From Mytilinidion resinicola (Eukaryota; Ascomycota; Dothideomycetes; Mytilinidiales; Mytilinidiaceae), in assembly GCF_010093595.1 (NCBI RefSeq), contig NW_022985439.1, positions 368,336-401,751 on the forward strand: a stretch of 33,416 nt of DNA, read 5' to 3'. The notes under the pieces are model-generated. The model saw only the letters and a program-made list of their open reading frames with translations. It was not told the DNA's origin and ran no database searches. Positions 1 to 11,600 of the stretch are shown one piece after another. Numbering within the stretch: position 1 is the first letter of the stretch; every line of letters begins with the position of its first letter. The translations under genes and the position numbers were made by a program.

Positions 1-249
1 ATAGAGAATCAGCGCCAGAAACAAAAGAAGGCAAGGAAGCGCACGTATATAGCTAGAAAGGGTATTCTATCAGGTGAAGAAGCAGCCGATCGTGCACAAC
101 CTGTACAGGAAGGGGCAGCAGAGGAGGCAGCAGAGGAGGCAGCAGAGCCACCGGCCGAGCGGCCACAGCGAGCAAAACCTAGGTGCAGCATGTGCGAATC
201 AACAGAACACAATGCACGTACGTGCCCTAGGCGGCAGGCAGCTAGCTAG
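1..249 (+). CDS. Fot1/pogo transposase, C-terminal part (5' end outside window)
   Basis: An open frame runs from base 1 to a TAG at 247-249, 82 codons without a stop. It starts with a Lys/Arg/Gln-rich stretch, passes through a Glu-Ala repeat (gag-gag-gca-gca units at about 115-150) and ends in a zinc knuckle CX2CX4HX4C at 184-225 (CSMCESTEHNARTC). This basic tail plus knuckle is common at the C-terminus of fungal Fot1/pogo DDE transposases, and the same arrangement survives in mutated form at 18368-18409. The catalytic domain is not in the window. The position 60-110 bases inside a terminal inverted repeat supports the call. No RIP-type stops are present, so the full element could be intact. 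Confidence 0.8.
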   Translation: MENQRQKQKKARKRTYIARKGILSGEEAADRAQPVQEGAAEEAAEEAAEPPAERPQRAKPRCSMCESTEHNARTCPRRQAAS

Positions 250-323
250 TATGTAGCTGCATTAAATATATTTGTTCGTGGTGGAGTAATTCGGAATATT
301 TGGCCTCGGTAGCGTGGTTGGGT

Positions 324-356
324 GGGCCACTAGCTTGTGCGGGCCACTAACTTGTG
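324..356 (+). repeat. Tandem 17-bp subrepeat inside the Fot1-1 terminal repeat
   Basis: GGGCCACTAGCTTGTG (324-339) and GGGCCACTAACTTGTG (341-356) are direct copies with one mismatch, spaced 17 bp start to start. Repeated motifs of this sort near a pogo-type end may be transposase binding sites; that role is inference. Confidence 0.7.
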
Positions 357-366
357 GATTACGTTA

Positions 367-1948
367 TAAAAAGAAATATATTATATAATATAAAGTAACT
401 TAAGCTTATATTAGCTAAATAAACTATTAGTAAAAGCCTTTATATAAAAAAGTATATAGAAAAGAAAAAGTATAGAATTAAGTAGATTTTAGAAAAGAAT
501 AGAAGTAATTACTAACTTATATACGGCTACTACCTTATATATAGATTCCGAAAATTAACCTAAATTATAACTTAAAGCTTTATAATATAATATAACGTCC
601 TATATATATAAAAATTAAGGAGGTAAAGTAACTAAAGCTGCTCTTTTATTCTATATATATAACGTTATTATTAAATTAAAAAAAAAGCTTTTTTTAATAC
701 TATAGTTAGCCTAAAGCTATAAAGGCCTTTTCCTTTTCTAAATTAATTATTACCTTTTATTCTGCCTTTCTTAAGCCCTTCTTTATTAGTATAAATAGCT
801 TTTTAGCTTTACTTTCGCCAATTAATTACCTAAATACCTGCTAGGCTTCTTTTTTCTTATATATATCCTTTTTTTACTAAGTAATATAAGCAGCTATTTA
901 AGCCTGCTTTTCTAGCTTCTTTTTCTTTTTTAAAAGCTTTCTTTTTTCTATTTTTTCCTTTTAGGCACTTTTTTAAAGCTACGCTTAAAGCTTAGTATTT
1001 TTTTTAGCGGCTTCTAGGCGGGCTTTTTCCTTTTCTTTTAAATATAGGGCTTTTTTCTATACTTATACCTTATAAAAGCTATAAAAAGTAGTACTACCTA
1101 TATTATTCTAGTAAAAAAAAGGCTTATAATACTTATACTATAATTATATAAGGTAACCGGAGCACCTATAGTATATAGCTATAAAATAGGATATAAATAC
1201 ACCCTTTCTAATTTATACAGCCTGCCTGCGCAGGCGTATAGCCTATAAAGCCTTTATAAGTTACGTGCTTACTTAGGCTAAAGTATATATAGCCCTAGGC
1301 TATATATTATAATTTTTTAAGGATTTATCTTTTAAATCCTTTATATTTCCTTATAGAAGGCAGCTAGCTTATACCTAACCTAATTACTAAAATAATAAAT
1401 TCCGGAGAATCCCCTTCTACTGCCCCTACTATAGGAAGATAGTCGGAATAACTTAATATAGCTAAAGCTAACCTAACTACTTACTAGCAACTTATAAATA
1501 GAATATATACGTCCCGTAATATATAGAAAACATCTACTAATAATAAAAATAACCCTAGAAATAAAGGGCTAATTCTAGCCTTTTTAGAGTAGGCCTAATA
1601 TTAGCTTACTAAATATATAGCTAAGTATTCTATAAAAGCTACTATAGCTATAATAACTTAATAAAAATAAAAGTATTATAAAAAGTTATTACTATTCTTA
1701 CTTTTTTTCTATTAACTTCTTAGTCCCCCTATAATATACGCTGCGTATATAGCCCTTTTTTAGATAAATAGTTTACGCTTTATAAGAAAGCTAAATAAGC
1801 GGCTATTAACTTAGTATATTTTATAAAGTTACCTATACTGCTTATAGGCTTAATTAAGAAATATAAAATAATAATTTCGAAGTATTTTAGGATATAACAC
1901 TATATAGATATAATAGATATAGTAGTTACTATAGTATCTACCTAAAAA
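367..1948. other. Decayed AT-rich repeat DNA, not classified
   Basis: This stretch is very AT-rich and full of TpA, with stops in all frames. It has no terminal repeats I can pair. The last part (about 1740-1948) may be the 5' region of the gypsy copy whose gag continues at 21496, because LINE A sits between the two, but the base-by-base match to 6250-6370 is weak. A Lys/Glu-rich minus-strand reading at 690-1190 is listed separately. I see no RNA gene or regulatory site. Confidence 0.5.
690..1190 (-). pseudogene. Decayed minus-strand coding-like region, Lys/Glu-rich, unknown family
   Basis: Read on the minus strand, this part gives a long Lys/Glu/Ala-rich helix-like sequence broken only by TAG and TAA codons, as expected when CAG and CAA codons suffer C-to-T change. 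Pieces such as KEKEKARLEAAKK and KRKLLKKKKKLEKQA look like a coiled coil. A possible Cys-containing start lies near 1160-1190. I do not recognise the family. It could be the C-terminal coil of a transposase, but the order of parts does not match the Fot1 copies in this window. Purine-rich composition after mutation could also produce such a reading by chance, so the call is weak. Confidence 0.25.
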
Positions 1949-2149
1949 TATAATATAATCGACCCTATAGTATCTTAGAAATATAACCTAAAAAGGGCCT
2001 CTAGGGGCTATTTAAGGCCCTGTAAACAATTATACGCAGCCTTAAAGCCCTATAAGTAGTACCGGCGGTGTTGCAGTAGGTATACCGCGAATTGCGACCT
2101 TTAACGCGCAGCCGCTCTAGCAATAGTATTAACAACAATAATAATAATA

Positions 2150-3586
2150 ATAATAACAATAACGCTAAAACTAATACTAAAACCTAAAGCCTATTAAAAC
2201 GTCTACTAGAATATCTAAGACCTTATTAACGAAGCACACAGTATATAAAACCTTCTACGGAATAAGCTAATCTAATCCCTTAAAATAAATGCAATCGTTT
2301 AAACCTTCTACAACTTTATAAAACGCGTTCTATTCGGCCTTTTAAATACCGCGATTAACCTACGGCAGATACTATAGAAAAAGCTAATAAAGATAATAAA
2401 GAACACGAAAAAGAAGGTACACGCGTTGTTAACGCACAGGAAGATATATACTATAGCAGCAGCAGCAGTAGCAGCAGCAGCAGGTATAATACTATTAGCT
2501 ATACTAAGCGGTATAGCTGCGCAATATAGAAAGGCAGTAGAAAATAGGCAGTATATAGGGCAACCTATAAATATCTATAAAATTACTATCTATATTAAGA
2601 ATAATAATAAGCAAACTATAACTATAGCAGATATAAATATAACTATTACCTAGAAGCTTTAAGCAGCCGGACTACTAGATATAATAAAAATCAGCAGTAT
2701 AAAAAAGCTATAGAGTGGAGATATTAAGGTATATATTATAGATAAGGCTATAAAAAAAGCACTGCTTAAGAAAAGGGAATAGGTGTAGGTACTAGGCAAG
2801 ACGGCACGTATATAACTGCCTGCAGTACTAATAGAGGTGTATAAAGTACCTAAAAACTCGGACCTAGAAAGCTAAACACTTAAAAATAATATTATTAGGG
2901 CTAACGCAATAATTAACCTAGGCCTAGTTATCGAGAAAATAATATAGAAAAATAAAAAGGGTATAAAAGCTGCGCGAGAAAACCTAGGCTAATATACTAG
3001 CTTAATTATTGCCAGTATACGCACGGAAGTAATAGTAAATAAAGCTATTATAAAGGGATTTATAATAAGTAGATAATTACTAATAGCCTTAAAATATAAA
3101 GCAGGCTTTATAGCTATATAGTGCTTTAGATACTAGGGCTATAGGTATATTATAAGATACTATAAAAAGGACATCTAATATAGAGTATATACAGGGGAAT
3201 ATAATATAAAATAATATATAGTAATAGATACTAAAAAGTACGCTAACTATAAAAGAAACTACCCGGTATATAGTGCTAAATATAGCGTAAGGAAAAGGGC
3301 CTAGCTACAGGCTATATTAAAGAGGTAGGCGATACTATACTAATATAACACTAATAAGGGGCCGAGCTTATACACGCTTTAGGCCCTGCTAGAGGTATAT
3401 ATAATCTTAACCTAGTCTAGGAAAAAAAAAGCTGCTAATAATAACGTATGCAAAGGTAGTATAAAACTAAGGCCAGCGCTAATAGTACTAAAAAGAGTAG
3501 GATAACTAAAAATATTTAAGTATTCTAATAAAAACCTAAGCTAGCTAAAAATTAACGGAATAATACAGACTGCTTATTTAATACAG
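2150..3586 (+). pseudogene. LINE A ORF1 (gag-like RNA-binding protein), RIP-inactivated
   Basis: ORF1 of a Tad1-type LINE encodes a gag-like protein thought to bind element RNA. The intact relative in LINE C (32335-33416) makes the reading certain: the two align along the whole overlap, with TAG/TAA in place of Gln and Trp codons here. The 5' part contains an (AAT)n tract near 2138-2155 and a GCA/AGC run near 2456-2482 that would code for poly-Ala just before a hydrophobic stretch. The three zinc knuckles near 3120-3290 are ruined, with several Cys and His codons changed to Tyr. The exact start is not clear. At 3587-3589, where LINE B and C have the stop TAA, LINE A has CAA. Confidence 0.8.
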
Positions 3587-3600
3587 CAATTTTCCTATTT

Positions 3601-5014
3601 AACGCTTTTTTAGATACTATATACTTCTCGCTTTATATTACTATTTTTATAGCCTCTAACCTAGTTAACTTAATTAATAACGTATAGAAATATAGATAGA
3701 CTTTTATAACTTAAAACTATTACCTAAGTGCTGTTTTTATAGAAAAATAATATAAGCTAGCAACTACGCGCTAAAATAGGTGCAGTAAACGCCGTAGATA
3801 CTATAAATATAGTTTAATATTAAAATAACCTAGTATACTTACTATTATATAGTATAATATTAATAAGAGCCGCAAGACCTAGAAGGAGTTCCTGGAAAAA
3901 GTAGAAAAAGCCTAGCCTTAACCGCTGGTGCTAGTAATATAAAAGCTATAGAAAAATATATAGTAATAAAAGTATATAATACTCTATATAAAGTCCTATT
4001 ACCTTTTATATAAAGGAAGCCTATATATAAAAACGTGTATATATATTAATAAAAACCTTAATATTAACTAGTAGTTAGTAGAGTACTACTTACCGGACCT
4101 TATTACCCTTTTTCTCTATACTAGTAGAAAGAACATCTAAATTTATAATATCTACAACCCGAAACTAAATAGAATTATAGCTATACTACCCCTACTACTA
4201 AATAATAACAACGCGGAGCACGTTTTTATAGGTAATATAAACCTATATTACCTATTATAGGGAGGAATATAAGTAATAAACACGGAGGAGTAAGTAAAGA
4301 AGCTTATCCGCATTATAATAAAAGTAGGAATAGACCTGGCCACGGAGAAAGGTATAGAAATATAGGCGAGAGGAATATTATAGTTTATAATTAACCTTAT
4401 ATTTATAATAGAATAGCTAATAGAATAAACTACTTTCTATATAGTATAAAAGGAATAGAACTATAATTTAGATTACCGCCCTATATATATAGAGTTTAAT
4501 ATTACCTTACTAAGCGTAGTAGAATAGCTATAATATTAGCTATAGAAAAATACTAACTAGAAAAAGGCGCGGGAGCACCTCTAAACCTAGCTAAATAAGC
4601 TAAATAACTAGAATAACCCTTAAAATATAGAGGAGGACCTTAATAAATTTACACGCCTTCTTAATAAATATATATAAGCTATAATTACTGCTATAGTACC
4701 TATTATAAGGCTATTAAAATAGGTATTGCCGGTATAGTTAGAAAAATACTTAGAAAAAGTATATAAAACTAGAAGGGTATATAAAATATAGCGCTTATTA
4801 TAATCTATAAAAAACTAGATATTATACTATATTTAGTATAACTATAAAAAAAAAACTATATAAAGGGAGAGTACTAAAGTATAGCGCTATATAGTAGAAA
4901 AAGTAATAAAAAACCTAAAAAATATATAAAAGCTAGCTAATTAGGGCCGTATAGCTAGTAAAAAATTAAGACTTCTACCTTAATTTCCCTTTTTTTTAAA
5001 ATCTAAAAACCCTA
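3601..5014 (+). pseudogene. LINE A ORF2, N-terminal part: AP-like endonuclease (EEP family), broken
   Basis: In frame 1 (ORF1 is in frame 2) the translation gives the endonuclease/exonuclease/phosphatase fold that nicks target DNA for target-primed reverse transcription. Recognisable parts are NAEHVFIGNINLYYLLWGG at about 4210-4266, where the family has GD-N-H-P-L-W, a T-rich strand after LATEKG near 4340, and LDYRPI near 4470-4490 where the family has SDHRPI. Changed residues fit G-to-A or C-to-T. Stops are TAG/TAA. The frame continues towards the reverse transcriptase and is cut at about 5014 by MULE-1, resuming at 15838. The start codon is not visible. Confidence 0.75.
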
Positions 5015-5022
5015 TTCTATAT

Positions 5023-5150
5023 AGGCGCTAGTACCTGTACACCCCCTTTTTAGTAGTTATATACCCCCTTTTCTAGTAGTTATATACCCTTTAAACCCCT
5101 ATTATTTCACCGCCCTCTAATTAGCTTAAAGGCCTAGCTAGGGCCTCCGA
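5023..5150 (+). repeat. MULE-1 left terminal inverted repeat
   Basis: About 105-130 bp that match the reverse complement of the right end (15700-15829). The outer part reads GGCGCTAGTACCTGTACACC and is followed by two direct subrepeats of the type CCCCCTTTT-TAGTAGTTATATA. The copy here is RIP-mutated; the right copy is nearly clean. Confidence 0.85.
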
Positions 5151-5259
5151 TTTGCTCGCTTAATTCGCTTACTAATTCTAAATACTTATTCTAAATACGG
5201 CGTGTATATAAGCAATTACCGCCTTTTCCTTTACTTCTATAATACACCTCTATAATATA

Positions 5260-5741
5260 CTTACTATAGCCCTTTAGCCGCCACGGCTAGCGTATTATAC
5301 TATAGTAGAGGAAGCGCATATTACTTTATAAACGCACGCCTTATTACAGGGCTATAAGTTAGCTAAATATTATACTAAACCGGATAAGACTATAGTAAAA
5401 ACAACCCGAAAAATATAGTATATATATACTTTTATATACCTTTATATGCCTTAGAACTGTATATATAAAACTAGAAGTAAAAGAACCGGCTATACTATAA
5501 AAGGAACTTTTACCTAATAGCTTAAAGGTATATAAATATAGGAAATAATAGAAGCCTTTTATTTTAGCTATAAAGCTATACTTAAAATAATAGCCTTACC
5601 TATACTATATTGCCTTAAGCGTATAGAAAAAGTAAGGAAGGTTATTTACGATAACCTTTTTAGTAGTAGTGCACCTGCAGTAATATATATAAAGCTGCTA
5701 AAGTAGAGGGTAAGTATTATAAAGGATAATATTAATAATAA
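5260..5741 (+). pseudogene. MULE-1 transposase, N-terminal segment, RIP-inactivated
   Basis: Frame 1 translates to a MULE/FAR1-like N-terminal domain: KLAKYYTKPDKTIVKTTRKI near 5355-5416, then RSKRTGYTIKGTFT near 5480-5520, the usual 'basic strand, then Gly-x-x-x-Lys-x-x-x-x-C' layout of a DNA-binding zinc domain; the Cys that would follow is lost. Stops are TAG/TAA only. The frame is interrupted at 5741 by gypsy-1 and continues, in the same frame once the insert and one target duplication are removed, at 13374. The start codon is not recognisable; 5260 is a rough limit. Confidence 0.7.
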
Positions 5742-6243
5742 TATTACAACTCGTAATATAAACCACCTAAGCGCGAAGGCACTTGCAGAAATAAGTAAGC
5801 AGATAAGACTAATTACAGAGAACTAGGTTACGGGACTAAAAGGGTTGCGTGTAGGACGTATAGGAATCCTGGATTCCCCTATAGACTGCTAGTAGATAGG
5901 AACGATCTAAGAATAGGAATTACGGGATAAAGGGATTATATAATGGATTAGTTAGATTATATAGGGATAGTAGGATCTAGATCGCAAGAATTACGGGCGA
6001 TCTCTACGATTTATAGATTTCTTAGAACAGAGCTTTTATATAAAGGGACGCTCCTTTGCATAGATAGGAACCTTATATTTAACTTAAGACTTTAATACTA
6101 CCTATTGGAAATAACTACCCCGTTTTAGATTTTAATTAATTATTACCTTACCTTTTAAAGACTATTACACCCCGATAACAACTTGCCTATACCCTGCCCT
6201 AGTGTAAGACACTTAGAAGGTATAGAAGAGACAACCTATTATA
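5742..6243 (+). repeat. gypsy-1 5' LTR
   Basis: Direct copy of 12867-13368, also 502 bp. It starts TATTACAAC, where the 3' LTR keeps TGTTACAAC, and ends TTATA where an unmutated copy would probably end TTACA. No clear tRNA primer-binding site follows at 6244, possibly because of mutation. Confidence 0.93.
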
Positions 6244-6354
6244 CTTTAAACACCGCTATATTAAAGGAGTTATATACGGACAATCTATTAAAATAGCCCT
6301 ACTAACCCCTTCGGGTAGTATAACCGCTGGACTAACCCTAACTATAACTAAGGT

Positions 6355-8640
6355 AGCAACACGTATGCAGGCGTTGCTTATATAAATATAAACACTGGAA
6401 AAGGCCAGTAATACTAAAAATAAAGAAATTATAGCACTATAGGGAAATCTCTAGACCGTCTAAAAAGAGCTTACTACTACTAAAATAGTTAGCTATAGAG
6501 GCTATAAGATAAATAAACCCGAAGAGTTTACTAGGGAAAAAGGAGCTTTATAAGCGTTTATAACACAGATAAGGCTATACCTGCGCACAAACTAAAGCAA
6601 CCTTAAATTTAAATTAGATAAGGTTTATATAGCAGCCACCTTCTTAAAAAAAGAAGTATTTAACTAGTTTAACCCGATGCTTATAGACTAGCTTGGCAAC
6701 GCCGACGCAGATAATTAGAAACTAGAAACCAATATTATATTTAGCAACTATAGATACTTTAAGTTAGCACTTTAGATAACCTTTAGAGATACCGACGAAG
6801 AATAGATAGCGGAATAGAAAATAGCAGTTCTAAAGCAGAAGGGCTTAACCAGCCGCTATACTTTAGAATTTATATAAATCGCGTCCAAGCTATTATAGGG
6901 AAATAAGGCTCTATAAGTATAGTACTATAGAGGTCTTAAAGAAAATATTAAGGATAAAATTGCACAAGGCGAAAGGCTTTTAATACTCTATAAACTTAAG
7001 GAAATAGTAATACAGATTAATAGTTAATAGCATAAACAACAACTAGAACGGGCAGATAAAAAAGGACTTTATTCTTACGCCTAACTAGCTAGACCAAAGC
7101 TAAGAGTAACCAACCGCAACTATAGAAATCGCATAGAGATTAATATTACAAAACAACGCAATAACTAGAAGGGTAAACTAATCACCGATAAAGAAAGGTA
7201 AGAAAGAAAACATAACAGCGCGTGCCTATTATGCGGAGAATAGGAACACTTTGTAAATAAGTGCTCTAGAAACACCCGAACAGCAGCAGTTATATTAAAG
7301 CCGAATATAGACCGCCACAATTCTATATTATAGACCGCGTGCTATAATAATAACTGCTTTACCTATTAGTTAGATAAGCAGGCAATAGGATACTATCTAA
7401 TATAGAGGATAAAGGGATATACTATTGCTATAATAAAAAATAAAGAATATAACAGCAACCCTATAAATAACTACTACGCCGACGTAGAAGTTAAGAGTAT
7501 AGAGATTAATTACCTATTAGAGATAAATAAGGCGTTCTAGATAATTAAACTATAATTAGAACCCTAAACCGATATACCTAAGCTACTAGATAATAGTAAG
7601 GCCGAGTTACTAGATATAAAAGCACAGGTTAATAGAGTTATAGCTATATATAAATAAAGCGCAAGAAAAATTCTTACACGCCTTAATAAAGGACAAAAAG
7701 CGTAAAAGGCCGAAAACGCTATAGCGGGCGCAGAACTAAGAGCACTAGCTAGTCACTAATTCCTAAGAGCTATAGGAAGAGTTACAGAACAGCTCGCCAG
7801 AGAAGAAGAAGTAAAAATAGCCGCAGCCGCAGGAATATTAACAGCAACCCTTAGCGCAAGAAACTGCGCAGGATTAGATATATTAGAAGGCCTAAGCTGT
7901 AATATCTAGCAAGAACTGGATAATAAATTACCTGTTAAGGACAGTAAAGAATACTATAATAGTAATAAAAACCGCAAACTAAAGGAATAGTCTAGCGACG
8001 GCAAATTTAGTATAGGGCTAGAGTGGGAACCGCTAGAGCTATATAGAAGATAAACTAAGATTAAGATCTATAGAGCTTTACACCCTATTAGTAAAACAGG
8101 CGTTTATAATAAGGAAGATAAACGGCTAGATAAGAACTACCTACTTTATAGATAGATATCTTAGGTATTTTATATTAAGGACGAATGCGATAAGCACGTA
8201 ATATATAAGAAATATCGAGGATAGTACCTATATCGGATAAGATATTATATTATTACACAACTAGTACTATTTAAGGAAATAGAGCACTATATTATAGGTA
8301 AAAAAAACAAACTTATAGAAGTAGCTACTATAGTTGCGGACCCTTAGTACCTAATAGAATATAGAAAAGGTAAAAACTAGCGGATATACTACTAGGACTT
8401 GTGTCTAGTATATTGCGAAATAAAATATAAAAACTATTAGCTATAAAAACAGCCAAAAAATAAGCAGGCGCTTAAGTAATAGAACGGCTAGAGCAGCTAA
8501 AAATAAGGTTCTATAGAGCAGCTAAAGACGAAAGAATATAAACCGCAACTATCGCCACTCTAGTAGGAAAAGCCTATATCGCAGAAAAAAAAAGGAACCC
8601 GGCAACGCAGCCTAACTCTATTCCTATTTAGAAACACAGA
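6355..8640 (+). pseudogene. gypsy-1 gag with long C-terminal extension, RIP-inactivated
   Basis: Gag forms the particle that packages element RNA. Frame 2 gives a Retrotrans_gag-type domain around 6540-7030, ending with YYRGLKENIKDKIAQGERL near 6920-6980, and a zinc knuckle CX2CX4HX4C at 7223-7264 (CLLCGE-EHFVNKC, one codon a stop). The same frame then stays readable, interrupted only by TAG/TAA, for about 1.35 kb more, through an Ala/Glu-rich helix near 7790-7870 and a Tyr/Lys-rich part near 8040-8400. Gag proteins of this group usually end soon after the knuckle, so the extension is unusual. The frame overlaps pol (frame 1) by about 100 bases, which would need a -1 shift or another bypass. 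Confidence 0.75.
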
Positions 8641-11600
8641 TATATAATCCTATTAGTTAAGATTAGTAGGAACCCGGTAAAAGCACTGCTAGATAGTAGC
8701 GCGTAAGGAAATTTTATATTCTATAACTTTATTAGGAGAAACCGGATCTCTTAGCAATAGAAAAACAGACCCTATAGACTATATATAGTAGATAGCACAC
8801 CTATATAATATAGTAATAGGCAGGTAACTATAGAAACTCGACCAGGCGTTATATAGATTAAAGAATATAGAGAAACTATTAGTATAGATATAACTAACAC
8901 GGCGAGATATAATATAATCTTAGGTATACTATAGCTAAGGCAGTATAACCCCTAAGTTAATTAGAAGTCTAGTAAAGTAAGGATTTAATCGGAAAGCGGA
9001 CTAAAGGGCACCCCGCGCTAGGATAAGCCTAAGTAAAAATAAGATATTAATATAGATACCTTAAGAGGTAAAAAGGCCTAAAAAGAAAATAGGGCAGCGA
9101 GCTAATAGTAGCCTAGACCCCTAAGCAGCCGGCAGCTGGCTAAGGTAGTAAAAGCACTAGTTATGCCAGAGGAATATAATAAATTTAAAGAAATCTTTAT
9201 AGAAAAGGTTTAGGATATACTACTAAAGCACTAACCTTAGGATTACTATATTCCCCTAATACTAGGCAAATAACCGCAGTTCGGACCAATCTACTTACTA
9301 GCCTAGAGCGAGCTGGAAGTGCTAGAAAAATACCTGGAAAAGAACCTAAAGCAAGGATTTATTAGACTATTAGAATTACCTGCAGGTTACCCTATAATAT
9401 TTATTCCAAAACTAAATAGTAAGCTACGCCTTTATATAGACTATAGATAACTAAATAAGATTATAATTAAAAACCGCTATTTATTACCTTTAATCTCCGA
9501 ACTTAAAGACTAACTATATAAGGCTAAGTACTTTATAAAGATAGACCTATATAAAGGGTACTATTTAATTAGGATAAAAAAAGGAGAAGAGTAGAAAACA
9601 GCTTTTAGAACTTAATATAGACACTTTAAGTATACAGTAATACTATTTAGGCTTACTAATGCGCTAGTAATATTCCAGGCAGTAGTTAACTTAGCGTTAA
9701 AAGGCTACCTAGATCGGTTTACAGTGGTATACTTTAATAATATCCTTATATACTTAGAAACGCTAAGCGAACACAAAATATATATAAAAAAGGTATTTAA
9801 AAGACTTAGAGAATACAATTTTATAGTAAACCTAGATAAGTATAAGTTCTATAGGCAGAGAGTCGGATTCCTAGGGTGTATTATTAGTCTAGAACAGATT
9901 AAAATAGAAAAAGGCAAGGTGTTCTCTATTTAAGAATAGCTAGAACCCGCAAATTTAAAGGAACTATAGTTGTTCCTAGGGTTAGCTAATTACTATAGAC
10001 AGTTTATTAAGGGCTACTCGAAAATTACAGAGCTACTAATAGGACTTACTAGAAAAAATATTAAGTATAGATAGACTCTAGACGTATAGAGCGCATTTAA
10101 TAGACTAAAAGCGCAGTTTGCTTTAAAACTAGTATTAGCAATCTTTAATCTATAGAAACCAGTTACTATTAAAAGTAATATATTAGATAAAGTATTAGGA
10201 GCAATACTTAACTAACTAGATAAATAAGGGAAGCTGTATCCTATAGCGTTCTACTTACGGAAGCTAAGCCTAGCTAAGCTAAACTATAATATTTATAATA
10301 AGGAACTGCTAGCTATAGTAGAAGTATTTAGTTAATAGAAAGTTTACCTTAAAGGAGCAGTATATATAATATAGGTGTATACAGACTATAAAAATCTAAT
10401 ATACTTTACTATAACTAAGGAGTTAAATAGAAGATAAGTAAAATAGTTAGAAAAACTAGGAACCTTTAATTTTAGGATTATATACCGGAAGGGATCTAAA
10501 AACGCTTATATAAACGCATTTAGCAGAAGGCCGGACTATATAGAAGGAGCCGAGAAAGCCAGGCAATCTATACTCTAGGAAAAAAGCCTAGAAACCCTTA
10601 AATTTAACTATATATAAGCAGCAGTTGCTTATAGGTCCGAGGATAACAAGTAGTATAGATAAATTAAGGCAGCACAGAAGGTAGATTAAAAAAGCCGGGA
10701 TTTAGCGGGTTATAACTGGCAGAGCTTGCGCCTAGAACCTATAAACTAGGAACGCGGAGAAATCTAGGATAGTATTATTACCTTACAGGATAAGATATTT
10801 ATACCTAAAACCTTATAAGAAGAGCTTATTAAGGAATTCTATAGTACACCGGTGCACGGACACCAGGGAGTGGAAAAGATACGGGAAAGAATTGTAAGGA
10901 TATTCTATTTCCCTAGACTCCGGAAGTTAACAGAGAAAATTATATATAAATATAAATATATAAAGAATAAATCGGTATAACACATACTATATAGACTAAT
11001 AAAGAGTCCCTCTATACCGGAAAAAGTATAGAAATCTATTATATAGAACTTTATAGTTAAGCTACTATAGTCTATTAAACCTATAATAGGTATAAAGTAC
11101 GACGTAATATTAGTAGTTATAGATCGACTAACTAAATATATATACTTTATCCCTTACTAAAAAGCATTAATAGCAGAGGATCTAGCCTATACTTTCTTAA
11201 AGTATATTATTAGCAACCACGGGCTACCCTAGGAGATAATTTTAGACCGAGACAAGCTCTTTATATTAAAATTCTGGCAAACCCTTACCGCATAACTAGG
11301 GACAAAGTATAAGCTTTCTACGGCGTTTCACCCTTAAACGGACGGGTAAACGGAAAGGCTTAATTAGACTTTAGAATAGTACCTATAATACTATATTAAT
11401 TACAGGCAGGATAATTAGGTATTACTACTACTAATAGCCTAGTTTACCTATAATAGTGTATCTACGGAGTTAATAAAGGTATTACCCTTTTTTATAAACT
11501 ATAGTTTTAATCTAGAAGTGTATTAAGAACCCTAACTTAATAGTATAAGGGCCTAGAAGGCACTGCTATTAGTTAAAAATATTAAAAAGCTATAAAGGCA

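Larger units (their letters stand above)
1..364 (+). mobile_element. Fot1/pogo-type DNA transposon, 3' end, not RIP-mutated (Fot1-1)
   Basis: This is the right-hand end of a Tc1/mariner-superfamily element of the Fot1/pogo group. It holds the transposase C-terminus, a short 3' UTR and a terminal inverted repeat ending in ACGT at 361-364, followed by TA (365-366), the expected target duplication. Read inward on the minus strand the end starts ACGTAATCCACAAG. The second Fot1-type element at 16709-18558 also starts ACGTA and has AAGT and GGCCC blocks, so the two ends are related but not identical. The rest of the element lies before the window. Base composition is normal here and turns AT-rich right after the TA, which suggests insertion into DNA that had already been mutated. 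Confidence 0.85.
1949..5022 (+). mobile_element. LINE A, segment 1 (5' UTR, ORF1, endonuclease part of ORF2)
   Basis: First of three pieces of one non-LTR retrotransposon of the fungal Tad1 type. It lines up over its length with the reverse complement of LINE B (27948 back to about 24900) and LINE C. The 5' end is set by comparison with LINE B, whose 5' end is fixed by a target duplication. Differences between copies are almost all C/T or G/A. The piece stops at 5022, where MULE-1 begins, and the LINE continues at 15838 in the same order. Without the insertions LINE A would be about 5.8 kb, matching LINE B. Confidence 0.85.

Noticed and set aside
9..256. Open frames on both strands opposite or offset from the Fot1 C-terminus
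   Set aside because: Shadows produced by the GAG/GCA repeat; the frame with the zinc knuckle is the coding one.
2426..2653. 75-codon open frame in LINE A as a stand-alone small membrane protein
   Set aside because: It is the poly-Ala and hydrophobic part of ORF1, in frame with the rest of the gag-like protein seen in LINE C; it ends at a RIP-type stop.
9724..9933. Short open frame of 69 codons that could look like a small gene
   Set aside because: It is a stop-free patch of gypsy-1 reverse transcriptase with the active-site Asp pair changed to Asn.
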